The notes: generated by a model not told the origin, from the sequence alone. Positions 1 through 6,637 are shown, numbered from the stretch's first letter. The stretch is DNA of 7,806 bases from Oscillospiraceae bacterium (GCA_031288675.1 JAITQY010000049.1:1-7806); one strand, 5' to 3'. Made by a program: numbers and translations.

Positions 1-222
1 ATTAGTAATCTTGTTGTACTGCAAATACATATCAACGTCTTTAAGCTTCCGCATAAGCGGAGTTGCGTGCCTGAAAACCGTGTACGGCAACGGGTCGCCG
101 CTTACTTTTGCGAATCTAAATTTGCCAGACCTCCACATTAAGCTGCGCTTTAATCTGAAATAAGCCGCGCCGAAATATAAACGGTATTTAGAACGCTTTT
201 TAGGAGATGAAAGCGATTTCAT
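1..222 (-). CDS. VanW family protein, N-terminal part (runs off left edge)
   Basis: Seen: 74 codons are open on the minus strand from an ATG at 222-220 to the window edge. The translation begins MKSLSSPKKRSKYRLYFGAA and continues with the pattern YFRLKRSLMW, a basic stretch, then LPYTVFRHATPLMRKLKDVD followed by MYLQYNKITN at residues 65-74. This arrangement (YxxLKR, then PLxRKLKxVDMxLQxNKxxN) is the N-terminal signature I recognise for the VanW family. Known: VanW was named from vanB-type glycopeptide resistance clusters, but its biochemical role is unknown and most family members lie outside resistance loci. No signal peptide or membrane segment is visible in this part. The start codon overlaps the stop codon of the upstream hydratase as TAATG, and only a weak GGGA-like site precedes it, so translation is probably coupled to the hydratase. 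No van resistance genes are visible, so resistance should not be inferred. Confidence 0.88.
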   Translation of the reverse strand, partial: MKSLSSPKKRSKYRLYFGAAYFRLKRSLMWRSGKFRFAKVSGDPLPYTVFRHATPLMRKLKDVDMYLQYNKITN

Positions 223-2219
223 TATTTTTTCCCGTTCTTGTAATCGTTCATAAGGCAACCGGCAAGCAGAATGCGGCGTTCGTCAACCGTCATTTCGTGC
301 AGGTGCAGAGTTACCGGCTGCATAAGGTCGCACTGCTTGACAAACGCCGGAATATTGCGCGCGCCATCCGCAATCAGCTTGCGGATTTTGGGAATATACA
401 CTATCGTGCCAACGGGGAACTCCGCGCCTGCGTCAGGATCAACGGTGAACGGGACGATACCCCAATTGATAAGGTTACTGCGGTAGCGTTTCGTAGCGTA
501 CTCATAGGCTATATTCGCCGCCCCGCCGAGAACTCGCTGACAGCTTGCGGCTTGCTCACGCGCGGAACCGTCTCCGGGCTTGCGCGCGAATACCGCGCTG
601 AACATATCCGGCTGACCGTTATCGCGCACTGCCTTAGACAATCCTACATAGTCCGGACAGCGCCGGCTGAGCGTAAAATCGGCAAGTTTAACAGGGTTAC
701 TGCGGTAGCTGCTGGTCTCCCCTGACGGGATAAGTTCGTCGGTAGTCGTAACGTCATCGTCAATGCTTGCGCATATTTCAACCGTTAGATTTTCCGGAAG
801 CGGCGGGAATTCCGGCCAGTCAGTGATATTAGGTCCGAGCTTGAGTTCCGCAGTTTCGCCACAAGTGGCGGCTGCAATACCGGAGCTATCGCTTGCGGCA
901 GTGATCACTCCGCCGTTAGCGGCAGACGCGGCTATAGAACGCGCGTCCATAAGCGCGACAAAGCTTTCCTGCCCATCGGCGGGGCGGCTGCCCTCGCGGT
1001 TAGGGAAGTTGCGCGTCGCGTGGCGGATACTAAGCCCATGATGCGGCGGCGTATCGCCTGCCCCGAAACACGGTCCGCAGAACGCCGGTTTGACAATCGC
1101 GCCGTATTTTACGTACTTTTCAAGCACGCCGCTTCGCATAAGCTCTAACTGGATTTTGACGCTTGCGGGGTAAACGGAAAAATCAAAACCAGGAGTTACC
1201 CTGCCGTTTTCCGGCAAAAGATTAACGGCTTCGGTGAGGGACTCGTTAAGCCCTCCGCTGCATCCTACGATAATTCCCTGATCGGCATATACTTTGCCGT
1301 TTATAATCTTGTCAGTCAAACCGAGCGGATCAAGATATTTTCCCGGGTCGGCAGTAAATTCACGAATGGTAACGGCATTAGACGGGTGGAACGGCAGCGC
1401 GATCATACACTCCTGAGTTGATAGGTCAAGCTCTACGAACGCGTCATAACCGGCATTGAATCCCGGCTTGATTTCGTCCGTTACCCAGACGGAGCTGAGA
1501 CATGTAGTTTCGGTGGTCATAACGTCGATTCCGGTTTTGAATTCAAGCGTAAGGCTGTCCAGACCCGGTCCGGCAAATTCCAGAATTTTGTTTTTAACGC
1601 GCCCGTCAGGAAAAAGTTCACCGCACATTGATATTGCTATGTCATGCGGTCCTACGCCGGTTGGAACTTCACCGGTGACCCAAACCAGCACTACCTCCGG
1701 CGCGTCAACGTCGTAGGTATCGCCGAGCAGCTGCTTGACAAGTTCCCCGCCGCCTTCACCGATGCCGAGCGTTCCGTAAGCGCCATAGCGCGTATGGCTG
1801 TCACTGCCGAGTATCATTTTGCCCGGCGCGGCAAGGTTCTCCCGAATGTATTGGTGACAAACCGCCTCATTAGGAGCGACATAGGTTCCGCCGTACTTGT
1901 TCGCGGCGCTGAGTCCGAACGCGTGGTCGTCGGCATTGATAGTACCTCCGACAGCGCACAGGCTGTTATGACAGTTCGTAAGTACATACGGCATCGGAAA
2001 TTTGGTCATTCCGCTTGCGCGCGCGGTCTGGATTATGCTTACATATGTAATATCGTGTGACATCAGCGCGTCAAATTTGATACGCAGTTTGTTCTCGGTA
2101 CCGCCTTTATCGTGCATGTTAAGTATCTGATACGCCATCGTTGCACTGCGGTCTCCGGATTTTCCGATTTCCGGTTTGCCGTCAATCAGCGTGACCGGAG
2201 TATTAGTGTATTTTATCAT
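222..2219 (-). CDS. Aconitase-family hydratase (YbhJ-like), substrate unknown
   Basis: Seen: a 665-residue protein with aconitase-superfamily features in order. These are LGSDSHT at 137-143, a first [4Fe-4S] cysteine in IVGCSGG (Cys320), the CGPC pair (Cys381 and Cys384), the RNFPNREG loop at 403-410, and a C-terminal swivelling domain with GDGSAREQAA at 549-558. Known: these cysteines hold the catalytic cluster in aconitases, which dehydrate and rehydrate hydroxy acids in the cytoplasm. The YbhJ-like branch, usually annotated only as hydratase, has no firmly assigned substrate. The start at 2219 is chosen because AAGGAG lies 7 nt upstream; the frame stays open to 2417, but that extension is repeat-derived and lacks a good ribosome site. 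Relatives are, as I recall, about 750 residues, so this is a compact version with shorter segments near 440-465 and 535-550. It has its own promoter at 2567-2595 and overlaps the VanW gene by one base. Citrate aconitase is less likely given the branch-specific sequence. Confidence 0.92.
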   Translation of the reverse strand: MIKYTNTPVTLIDGKPEIGKSGDRSATMAYQILNMHDKGGTENKLRIKFDALMSHDITYVSIIQTARASGMTKFPMPYVLTNCHNSLCAVGGTINADDHAFGLSAANKYGGTYVAPNEAVCHQYIRENLAAPGKMILGSDSHTRYGAYGTLGIGEGGGELVKQLLGDTYDVDAPEVVLVWVTGEVPTGVGPHDIAISMCGELFPDGRVKNKILEFAGPGLDSLTLEFKTGIDVMTTETTCLSSVWVTDEIKPGFNAGYDAFVELDLSTQECMIALPFHPSNAVTIREFTADPGKYLDPLGLTDKIINGKVYADQGIIVGCSGGLNESLTEAVNLLPENGRVTPGFDFSVYPASVKIQLELMRSGVLEKYVKYGAIVKPAFCGPCFGAGDTPPHHGLSIRHATRNFPNREGSRPADGQESFVALMDARSIAASAANGGVITAASDSSGIAAATCGETAELKLGPNITDWPEFPPLPENLTVEICASIDDDVTTTDELIPSGETSSYRSNPVKLADFTLSRRCPDYVGLSKAVRDNGQPDMFSAVFARKPGDGSAREQAASCQRVLGGAANIAYEYATKRYRSNLINWGIVPFTVDPDAGAEFPVGTIVYIPKIRKLIADGARNIPAFVKQCDLMQPVTLHLHEMTVDERRILLAGCLMNDYKNGKK

Positions 2220-2226
2220 ATAGTTG

Positions 2227-2232
2227 CTCCTT
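2227..2232 (-). promoter_or_regulatory. Ribosome binding site of the hydratase gene
   Basis: The minus strand reads AAGGAG, separated by 7 nt from the ATG at 2219. It decides the start: the longer in-frame candidate at 2417 has no comparable site and would add 66 residues encoded by repetitive leader sequence. Confidence 0.85.
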
Positions 2233-2290
2233 AAATTAGTCGGCAGTAAATAGTCGCGAGTAGACAGGGGACGGGGGAACACGTAGTAAT

Positions 2291-2318
2291 GGCAAGTTGC
2301 AAATGGCAAATTGAAAAT
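2291..2318. repeat. 14-bp tandem duplication
   Basis: Two adjacent 14-mers, GGCAAGTTGCAAAT and GGCAAATTGAAAAT, agree at 12 of 14 positions. They lie in the hydratase leader between the hairpin and the ribosome binding site. No function is evident. Confidence 0.6.
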
Positions 2319-2336
2319 TAGGACGGTGGATACGGC

Positions 2337-2355
2337 GGGCGAGCGGTGCTCACCC
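2337..2355 (-). repeat. GC-rich inverted repeat in the hydratase leader
   Basis: On the minus strand GGGTGAGC, the loop ACC, then GCTCGCCC form an 8-bp stem in which the only non-Watson-Crick pair is U-G when read as minus-strand RNA (it would be C-A on the plus strand). This fits a structure kept in the leader transcript. There is no following T-run, so a terminator is unlikely. Its flanks (CGTAGGG before, CGCC after) resemble short dispersed palindromic repeats that I recall from clostridial intergenic regions; that resemblance is from memory only. Confidence 0.55.
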
Positions 2356-2434
2356 CTACGAAAAACGAGATAGCCAGCAGTCATTAGTCGAGAGTGGACG
2401 CTGAAAACGAGAGACATTAATTATTAAATATTAG

Positions 2435-2559
2435 TCATTAATCATTAATCATTAATCATTAATCATTAATCATTAATCATTAATCATTAATCATTAATCA
2501 TTAATCACTAATCACTAATCACTAATCACTAATCACTAATCATTAATCATTAATCATTA
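2435..2559. repeat. Heptanucleotide tandem array, 17 perfect units plus a partial unit
   Basis: On the plus strand the unit is TCATTAA. There are ten identical copies (2435-2504), then five copies of the variant TCACTAA (2505-2539), then two more TCATTAA copies (2540-2553) and a partial one (2554-2559). Degenerate units continue on the left side to about 2415. On the transcribed minus strand the unit is TTAATGA or TTAGTGA, and every frame meets stop codons, so the array cannot encode protein. It starts one base downstream of the predicted transcription start of the hydratase promoter. A perfect array with a blocked variant suggests recent growth by slipped-strand replication, and copy number may vary between strains. 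Confidence 0.95.
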
Positions 2560-2566
2560 CACAAGT

Positions 2567-2595
2567 ATTATAGCACAAAGTTTCTGATTTGTCAA
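2567..2595 (-). promoter_or_regulatory. Perfect-consensus sigma-A promoter of the hydratase-vanW unit
   Basis: The minus strand reads TTGACA (2595-2590), a 17-bp spacer, then TATAAT (2572-2567), preceded by TGTGC, which gives a TRTGN-type extended -10. Both hexamers match the vegetative consensus fully. Transcription is expected at about G2560, leaving a leader of about 340 nt before the hydratase. It lies 32 bp downstream of the mreB stop codon, so the hydratase need not depend on read-through from mreB. It belongs to the same related segment pair as the recD2 promoter at 6673-6701. Confidence 0.88.
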
Positions 2596-2632
2596 GAGAA
2601 TATTTGTGTGTAATCGTAAATAATTTATTAAT
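2587..2632 (-). repeat. Copy A of a 46-bp promoter-upstream element
   Basis: This segment matches 6693-6738 at 35 of 46 positions without gaps. It covers the -35 hexamer and about 40 bp upstream, including the shared string TTTACG. It contains the dyad AATAAATTATT at 2619-2629, which overlaps the mreB stop codon. The other copy keeps the dyad with a T-A to C-G exchange. It may be an UP-type element or an operator. Confidence 0.55.
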
Positions 2633-3653
2633 ATCCCTGCCTCTTTCTGGCGAGGTTAATTACGCCGTCTGACATCTCATTAAGATTAACAAGCGACTTA
2701 CCGCAGCCGAGCGCAACGCAGGACGCAGGATTAGCCGCAAGGGATGTTGAAATCTCCGTGCGAATGCTAATCAGCTTATCCATACCGCGCAGCAGACTTC
2801 CTCCGCCTGTGAGTATAATGCCGTTGTTGGAAACGTCCGCAACGAGTTCGGGCGGAGTTTGCTCCAAAACGCTTTGTATCTCCTCAAGTATTCGTTCGCA
2901 CGGCTCTTCAAACGCTTCGCGCAGTTCTTCGCCGGTAATCGTGAACGAACGCGGCAATCCCGTAAGCAAACAGCGTCCCTTGACCTCAACGGTAGTCGTA
3001 TCGTCTGTGGGGAATACCGTTCCGAGATCAATTTTCAGTTCCTCCGCACTGCGTTCGCCGATAAGGATATTATGCTTCTTTTTTACGTACCGGATGATAG
3101 CGTCGTTAAAAGCGTCGCCGCCGACTTTTATGGAACTCGCCTGAACTATTCCGGAGAGACTGAGTACCGCCGTATCGGTCGTACCTCCTCCGATGTCAAT
3201 AACCATATGACCCTCCGGAGGCGTAATGTCAAGCCCCGCGCCGCCGGCTGCTGCAAGCACCGCCTCTGTCAGGTATACCTTTCTCGCACCGGCAGATATA
3301 CCCGCGTCAATAACCGCGCGTTCCTCGACTTCTGATATTCCGCTCGGAACGCTTATAAGCAGACGCGGTTTGAAAAGATTCAGAGAACCGACTTTGCGCA
3401 GAAGTTCGCGCAGCGTCTGCTCCGTCATTTCATAATCAGAAATAACGCCTCCGCGAATCGGGCGTATCGGCGCGATATTGCCCGGCGCGCGCCCAAGCAT
3501 AGACTCTGCTTCCGTACCTACTTTGAGAAGCTTGCCGGAGGCTCTGTCCATTGCCACTACCGTTGGCTCGCTGATAACAATTCCCTTACCACGAGTGTAA
3601 ACGCGAACCATAGTAGTACCAAGATCGATAGCTATGTCTTTTCCAAATGCCAT
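2628..3653 (-). CDS. mreB: MreB/Mbl-family rod-shape actin homologue
   Basis: Known role: MreB-type actins polymerise with ATP on the inner face of the membrane and guide the cell-wall elongation machinery. Seen: 341 residues, the usual family length, starting at ATG 3653 behind AAAGGA. Motifs in order are the phosphate-1 loop DLGTT (10-14), RPIRGGVISDY (64-74), the phosphate-2 loop DIGGGTTD (153-160), IGERSAEELK (198-207) and the adenosine loop GIILTGGGSLL (278-288). The hydrophobic N-terminal MAFGKDI fits a short membrane-binding tip. One oddity is that the normally conserved E-E-P in this actin family is E130-A131-V132 here, and the following AAIGAG is AAGGAG, so it may be a divergent paralogue. 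It lies 33 nt after comF with no separate promoter seen, so it probably ends the recD2-comF-mreB operon. No mreC or mreD is next to it. The choice between MreB, Mbl and MreBH cannot be made. Confidence 0.92.
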   Translation of the reverse strand: MAFGKDIAIDLGTTMVRVYTRGKGIVISEPTVVAMDRASGKLLKVGTEAESMLGRAPGNIAPIRPIRGGVISDYEMTEQTLRELLRKVGSLNLFKPRLLISVPSGISEVEERAVIDAGISAGARKVYLTEAVLAAAGGAGLDITPPEGHMVIDIGGGTTDTAVLSLSGIVQASSIKVGGDAFNDAIIRYVKKKHNILIGERSAEELKIDLGTVFPTDDTTTVEVKGRCLLTGLPRSFTITGEELREAFEEPCERILEEIQSVLEQTPPELVADVSNNGIILTGGGSLLRGMDKLISIRTEISTSLAANPASCVALGCGKSLVNLNEMSDGVINLARKRQGY

Positions 3654-3686
3654 TTCATTTCCTTTCGTATGTTAACTATTATTTAT

Positions 3687-4313
3687 TTATACCGTCCTGC
3701 ATACCGCCGCGCATATTACATCCGAAGCGCCCGCTTGAATGAGTATCTTTGCGGTCTCCCTGAGAGTTGCTCCGGTAGTGCAAACATCGTCAATCAGCAA
3801 TATCCGTTTACCGGAAACTCCGGAGCTGCATTTTATCCTGAAAGCATCCGTCACATTTCCGGCACGCTGAGCGGAGTTCAATCCGCTGTTGGCTTTGGCG
3901 CGCTTTGGCTTGGTCAGAGTTTTCAGTACTTGTACACCAAACTTACGGCTGAGGGCATTGGCAAGAAGCTCAGTCTGATTATACCCGCGTTTCAGCCTTC
4001 TTAGCCAATGAAGCGGCACGAAAGTAACCGCGTCAAATGAATCCGCTCCATAGTGGTTTTGTATGCAGACTTCCATCAAGTCCGCAAATGTCCGCGCGTG
4101 ATTTTTTCTGCCGTGAAATTTGAAATTGAGAAGCGCGAAACGCGCCTTGCCCTCATATTTCAGCGGAGCGGTGATTTTCAGCCCGTCTGCGAGTTCTTCA
4201 CATCCTCCCCACCACGGAAGTTCCGTCTTACAAGTATCGCAAACGCCGATTGTTTTCAGAGCCTTTCCGCAGAACGCGCACTTTTCGGGAAATATCAGAC
4301 TAAGAATACTCAT
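3687..4313 (-). CDS. comF: ComF family protein (competence/phosphoribosyltransferase-like)
   Basis: Seen: 208 residues. The N-terminus has a four-cysteine zinc-finger pattern (Cys12, Cys15, Cys25, Cys28), followed by VPLHWLRRLKRGYNQ (99-113) and a C-terminal phosphoribosyltransferase fold with the PRPP-loop motif ILLIDDVCTTGAT (171-183). This order is typical of ComFC/GntX proteins, and the length is usual. Known: family members are needed for DNA uptake or processing during natural transformation in several bacteria, but many carriers are not known to be competent and the enzymatic reaction is not established. The ATG overlaps the recD2 stop by one base (TAATG) and has only a weak GGTGA-like ribosome site, so translation is probably coupled to recD2. 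The association with a helicase is consistent with a role in handling single-stranded DNA. Confidence 0.94.
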   Translation of the reverse strand: MSILSLIFPEKCAFCGKALKTIGVCDTCKTELPWWGGCEELADGLKITAPLKYEGKARFALLNFKFHGRKNHARTFADLMEVCIQNHYGADSFDAVTFVPLHWLRRLKRGYNQTELLANALSRKFGVQVLKTLTKPKRAKANSGLNSAQRAGNVTDAFRIKCSSGVSGKRILLIDDVCTTGATLRETAKILIQAGASDVICAAVCRTV

Positions 4314-6547
4314 TACGTCACCGGCGGCAGTTCCGCGCTCTCAATAATACGTTTTTTCAGCGCGGTGTAACGCTTTCTGGTGCGGTTGTTCTCCACCATT
4401 GATGAAATACAGCGTTCATCACCGACTATTATTAGAAGCTCCTTAGCGCGCGTTGCCGCAGTATACAATACTGAGCGCGTCATAAGACTGTGAGGAACAT
4501 TCATCAGAGCAAGTATAACCGCGCGGTATTCGCTTCCCTGTGATTTATGTACCGTCATCGCGAATGCCGGCTCAAGTTCGTTAAGCTGCTCAAAAGCGTA
4601 TGAGACTAACCGCTTGTCATCAAATTCCACATCTACCGTCTGCTCCGACGCGTCAATTCTGACAATCGCGCCTACATCACCGTTGAATACTCCCGCGCCA
4701 ATCTCTCCGTCCGGCTTTTCCCAAAGTATTTCGTAGTTATTGCGGCTTTGAAGAACGCGGTCTCCGACCCTGAACATAAGGTCTCCGAATTGCTTTTCAC
4801 GCTTTGCCGCGTCCGGAGGATTCATCACCGCCTGCAAACGTTTGTTAAGCGCGCGCGTACCGGTTCCGTTTATCTTTGTAGGCGTAAGCACCTGAATCTG
4901 ATCCGGAGAAATATTCATATTTTTCGGCAGACGCACCGCGCAGAGATCTTCAATCAGCTGAGCTGTCGTTTCACCGTTAGCGGACGGCAGAATGAAAAAG
5001 TCGTCCGTTTTCTTTCCTTGTTCCGGCGGCATACCCGAATTGATTTTTTGAGCGTTTCGTATAATCAGACTCTCCGCCGCCTGCCTGAAAACCTCTGTAA
5101 GGCGCAGGCTCGGGATAACGCCTCCGGCAAGTATATCGGCAAGTACGTTCCCTGCCCCGACGCTCGGCAGCTGGTCAGCGTCACCGACCATAATCAGCCG
5201 CGCATTCGGCTTCATCGCTTTAAGAAGCGCCTGCATAAGCTCAAGATCAACCATAGAAATCTCGTCAAGAATAACCGCGTCGGCGTCAATATGGTTCGTT
5301 TCATTTTTGCTGAAGTAAAACTTGCCCGTTTTCTCGTCTATCATCGTGACAAGCAGACGGTGAACAGTCTTTGCGTCTCTGCCGGTAAGTTCCGTCATCC
5401 GCTTAGCCGCACGACCTGTAGGAGCAGCCAAAACGGTCTGAACACCCATACGTTCAAACATTGAGAGTATAGCGCGAACCGTCGTCGTCTTTCCGGTTCC
5501 GGGTCCGCCGGTCAGGCAGAACGCGCCGCGCGATGCGGACTTTGTAACCGCTTCTTTTTGAGAGCCTGCAAGTTCGATGCCGAAGTCTAACTCCTGCCAG
5601 AATTTCTCCGTATCATACGCTATCGTTTTCTCAGTATTGGCAAGTTCGCTTAGTCTTTTCGCAACGTAACATTCGGCAAGATAAATCTTGGCAAGATATA
5701 CGGCTACAATGCCGTCAAATTCTTCAACCGCAATATCGCCGCTTCCGCGAAGCGCGTCGACAGCCTCGTGAATAAGGGCATTGTCCACGTTTATAAGCCG
5801 CGCGGTCGCGTCAGCAAGCTTATCAAGCGGAATAAAACAGTGACCGTTATTTCCCGCATTATGCCAAAGCTCAAACATCACAGCCGCCTGAACGCGTTCC
5901 GAACTATCGCCACTGAACCCGAGATTTTTCGCAAGCTCGTCCGCCTCTGAAAAATCAGCTCCGTAGCGTTCCCCGGTAAGCAAGTAAGGATTATCACGCA
6001 GCGCAGCAGGAGCGTCATCGCCAAATTCGGAGTACACTTCCAGCGCGTATTTCAAGCTAAGTCCGTGTTCGCTGAAGAATTCAGTCAGTCTACGCAGAGC
6101 CGTCTGTTTACGGAACGCTTCACCGATCGCAAGAGCCTTGCGCTCAGTTATGCCTTTGATTTCGGTAAGCCGAATCGGTTCCTCTTCAAATATGCGGAAA
6201 GTCTCCGCGCCGAAGGCTGCAACTATCGTCTTAGCCGTAGCAACTCCGACGCCTGTAATCGCTCCGGAGCTTAAAAACCGCAGTATCTCGCTCTCCGTTT
6301 TCGGCAGATGGTATTCCACGCTTGCGGCTTTGAATTGCGCGCCATAGCTCGGATGAGTATCCCAAGTACCTTGCAGAGTAAGCAGCTCACCCGCAGCGAC
6401 AAACGGCAAATCTCCGACGGCGGTAACCGTACCGCCCTCAGCCGAATCAATCTTCATAACACTGTAACCGTTTTCGTCATTTCTGAAAACGATTCCGGCT
6501 ACGACCCCTGAAATTTGTACATAACTTTCGTTCTGTTTAGCTCCCAT
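4313..6547 (-). CDS. recD2: RecD2-type ATP-dependent DNA helicase
   Basis: Known role: RecD2 (YrrC in Bacillus) is a superfamily 1B 5'-to-3' DNA helicase of DNA repair and replication-fork maintenance that works without RecBC. Seen: 744 residues, normal for the family. The N-terminal OB-like domain contains GIVFRNDENGYSVMKI (18-33), helix-hairpin-helix repeats lie around 85-150 (SSGAITGVGVATAKTI), and the helicase core follows. The core has the Q-motif SQKEAV (329-334), Walker A GGPGTGKTTT (347-356), Walker B VILDEISMVD (425-434), motif III VGDADQLPSVGAG (454-466), motif IV LTEVFRQA (483-490), motif V TVHKSQGSEY (665-674) and motif VI YTAATRAKE (695-703). All key residues are present. The start at 6547 aligns with the family N-terminus; only AAGG is seen upstream. 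It heads the unit with comF and mreB and has a strong promoter at 6673-6701. Confidence 0.96.
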   Translation of the reverse strand: MGAKQNESYVQISGVVAGIVFRNDENGYSVMKIDSAEGGTVTAVGDLPFVAAGELLTLQGTWDTHPSYGAQFKAASVEYHLPKTESEILRFLSSGAITGVGVATAKTIVAAFGAETFRIFEEEPIRLTEIKGITERKALAIGEAFRKQTALRRLTEFFSEHGLSLKYALEVYSEFGDDAPAALRDNPYLLTGERYGADFSEADELAKNLGFSGDSSERVQAAVMFELWHNAGNNGHCFIPLDKLADATARLINVDNALIHEAVDALRGSGDIAVEEFDGIVAVYLAKIYLAECYVAKRLSELANTEKTIAYDTEKFWQELDFGIELAGSQKEAVTKSASRGAFCLTGGPGTGKTTTVRAILSMFERMGVQTVLAAPTGRAAKRMTELTGRDAKTVHRLLVTMIDEKTGKFYFSKNETNHIDADAVILDEISMVDLELMQALLKAMKPNARLIMVGDADQLPSVGAGNVLADILAGGVIPSLRLTEVFRQAAESLIIRNAQKINSGMPPEQGKKTDDFFILPSANGETTAQLIEDLCAVRLPKNMNISPDQIQVLTPTKINGTGTRALNKRLQAVMNPPDAAKREKQFGDLMFRVGDRVLQSRNNYEILWEKPDGEIGAGVFNGDVGAIVRIDASEQTVDVEFDDKRLVSYAFEQLNELEPAFAMTVHKSQGSEYRAVILALMNVPHSLMTRSVLYTAATRAKELLIIVGDERCISSMVENNRTRKRYTALKKRIIESAELPPVT

Positions 6548-6555
6548 AACTATAC

Positions 6556-6584
6556 CTTATACCACACATCCAAACATTTGTAAA
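6556..6584 (-). promoter_or_regulatory. Possible second, proximal recD2 promoter
   Basis: The minus strand reads TTTACA (6584-6579), a 17-bp spacer, then TATAAG (6561-6556) preceded by TGTGG, which is a TRTGN extended -10. Each hexamer matches consensus at 5 of 6 positions. Its predicted start would be at 6548-6549, right at the recD2 ATG, giving a leaderless or nearly leaderless mRNA that lacks the AAGG site. It may therefore be fortuitous. Confidence 0.4.
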
Positions 6585-6601
6585 GAGGGATAATTTTTTG
6601 T

Positions 6602-6623
6602 CTTCGGCAACCAGTTTCCGAAG
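6602..6623. repeat. Inverted repeat (hairpin) in the recD2 leader
   Basis: CTTCGG at 6602-6607 and CCGAAG at 6618-6623 form a perfect 6-bp stem around 10 nt. The pairing continues inward with one mismatch (CAAC against GTTT). It lies within the 119-nt leader expected from the 6673-6701 promoter. No T-run follows on the minus strand, so termination there is not supported. Confidence 0.5.
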
Positions 6624-6637
6624 CGGTCAGACGAAGC

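Larger units (their letters stand above)
2241..2399. repeat. Pair of 25-bp imperfect direct repeats (2241-2265 and 2375-2399)
   Basis: The two 25-bp segments match at 20 of 25 positions in the same orientation. Their shared core on the plus strand is TAGTCG, one variable base, GAGT, one variable base, GAC. They flank a 109-bp interior containing the hairpin at 2337-2355 and the 14-bp duplication at 2291-2318. This could be the remnant of a small non-autonomous element or simple segmental duplication inside the leader. Neither explanation can be settled here. Confidence 0.6.
2220..2627 (-). other. 408-bp gene-free region: promoter and long repeat-filled leader of the hydratase unit
   Basis: No gene is supported between the mreB stop and the hydratase start. 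Reading in the direction of transcription, it holds a consensus promoter (2595-2567), a heptanucleotide array (2559-2435), one copy of a 25-bp direct repeat (2399-2375), a GC-rich hairpin (2355-2337), a 14-bp tandem duplication (2318-2291), the second 25-bp copy (2265-2241) and the hydratase ribosome site (2232-2227). If transcription starts near 2560, the 5' leader is about 340 nt. No T-run follows the hairpin, so it does not look like an intrinsic terminator, and I did not recognise a known riboswitch class. Confidence 0.75.

Noticed and set aside
1..222. Vancomycin resistance locus
   Set aside because: The VanW family is widespread outside resistance clusters, and no vanH, ligase, vanX or vanRS gene is visible in the window.
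207..725. 172-codon plus-strand open frame
   Set aside because: It is antisense to the C-terminal swivelling domain of the hydratase, whose motifs are clear on the other strand.
2337..2355. Intrinsic terminator for mreB or the hydratase leader
   Set aside because: The stem is good, but no T-run follows on either strand.
2220..2417. In-frame 66-residue N-terminal extension of the hydratase starting at 2417
   Set aside because: It is encoded by the repeat-rich leader, has no ribosome site or family similarity, and a proper AAGGAG lies before the 2219 start.
2435..2559. CRISPR array
   Set aside because: The units are 7 bp, contiguous and without spacers, so this is a simple tandem repeat.
4748..5464. 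238-codon plus-strand open frame
   Set aside because: It lies entirely antisense to the conserved helicase domain of recD2 and shows no recognisable protein features.
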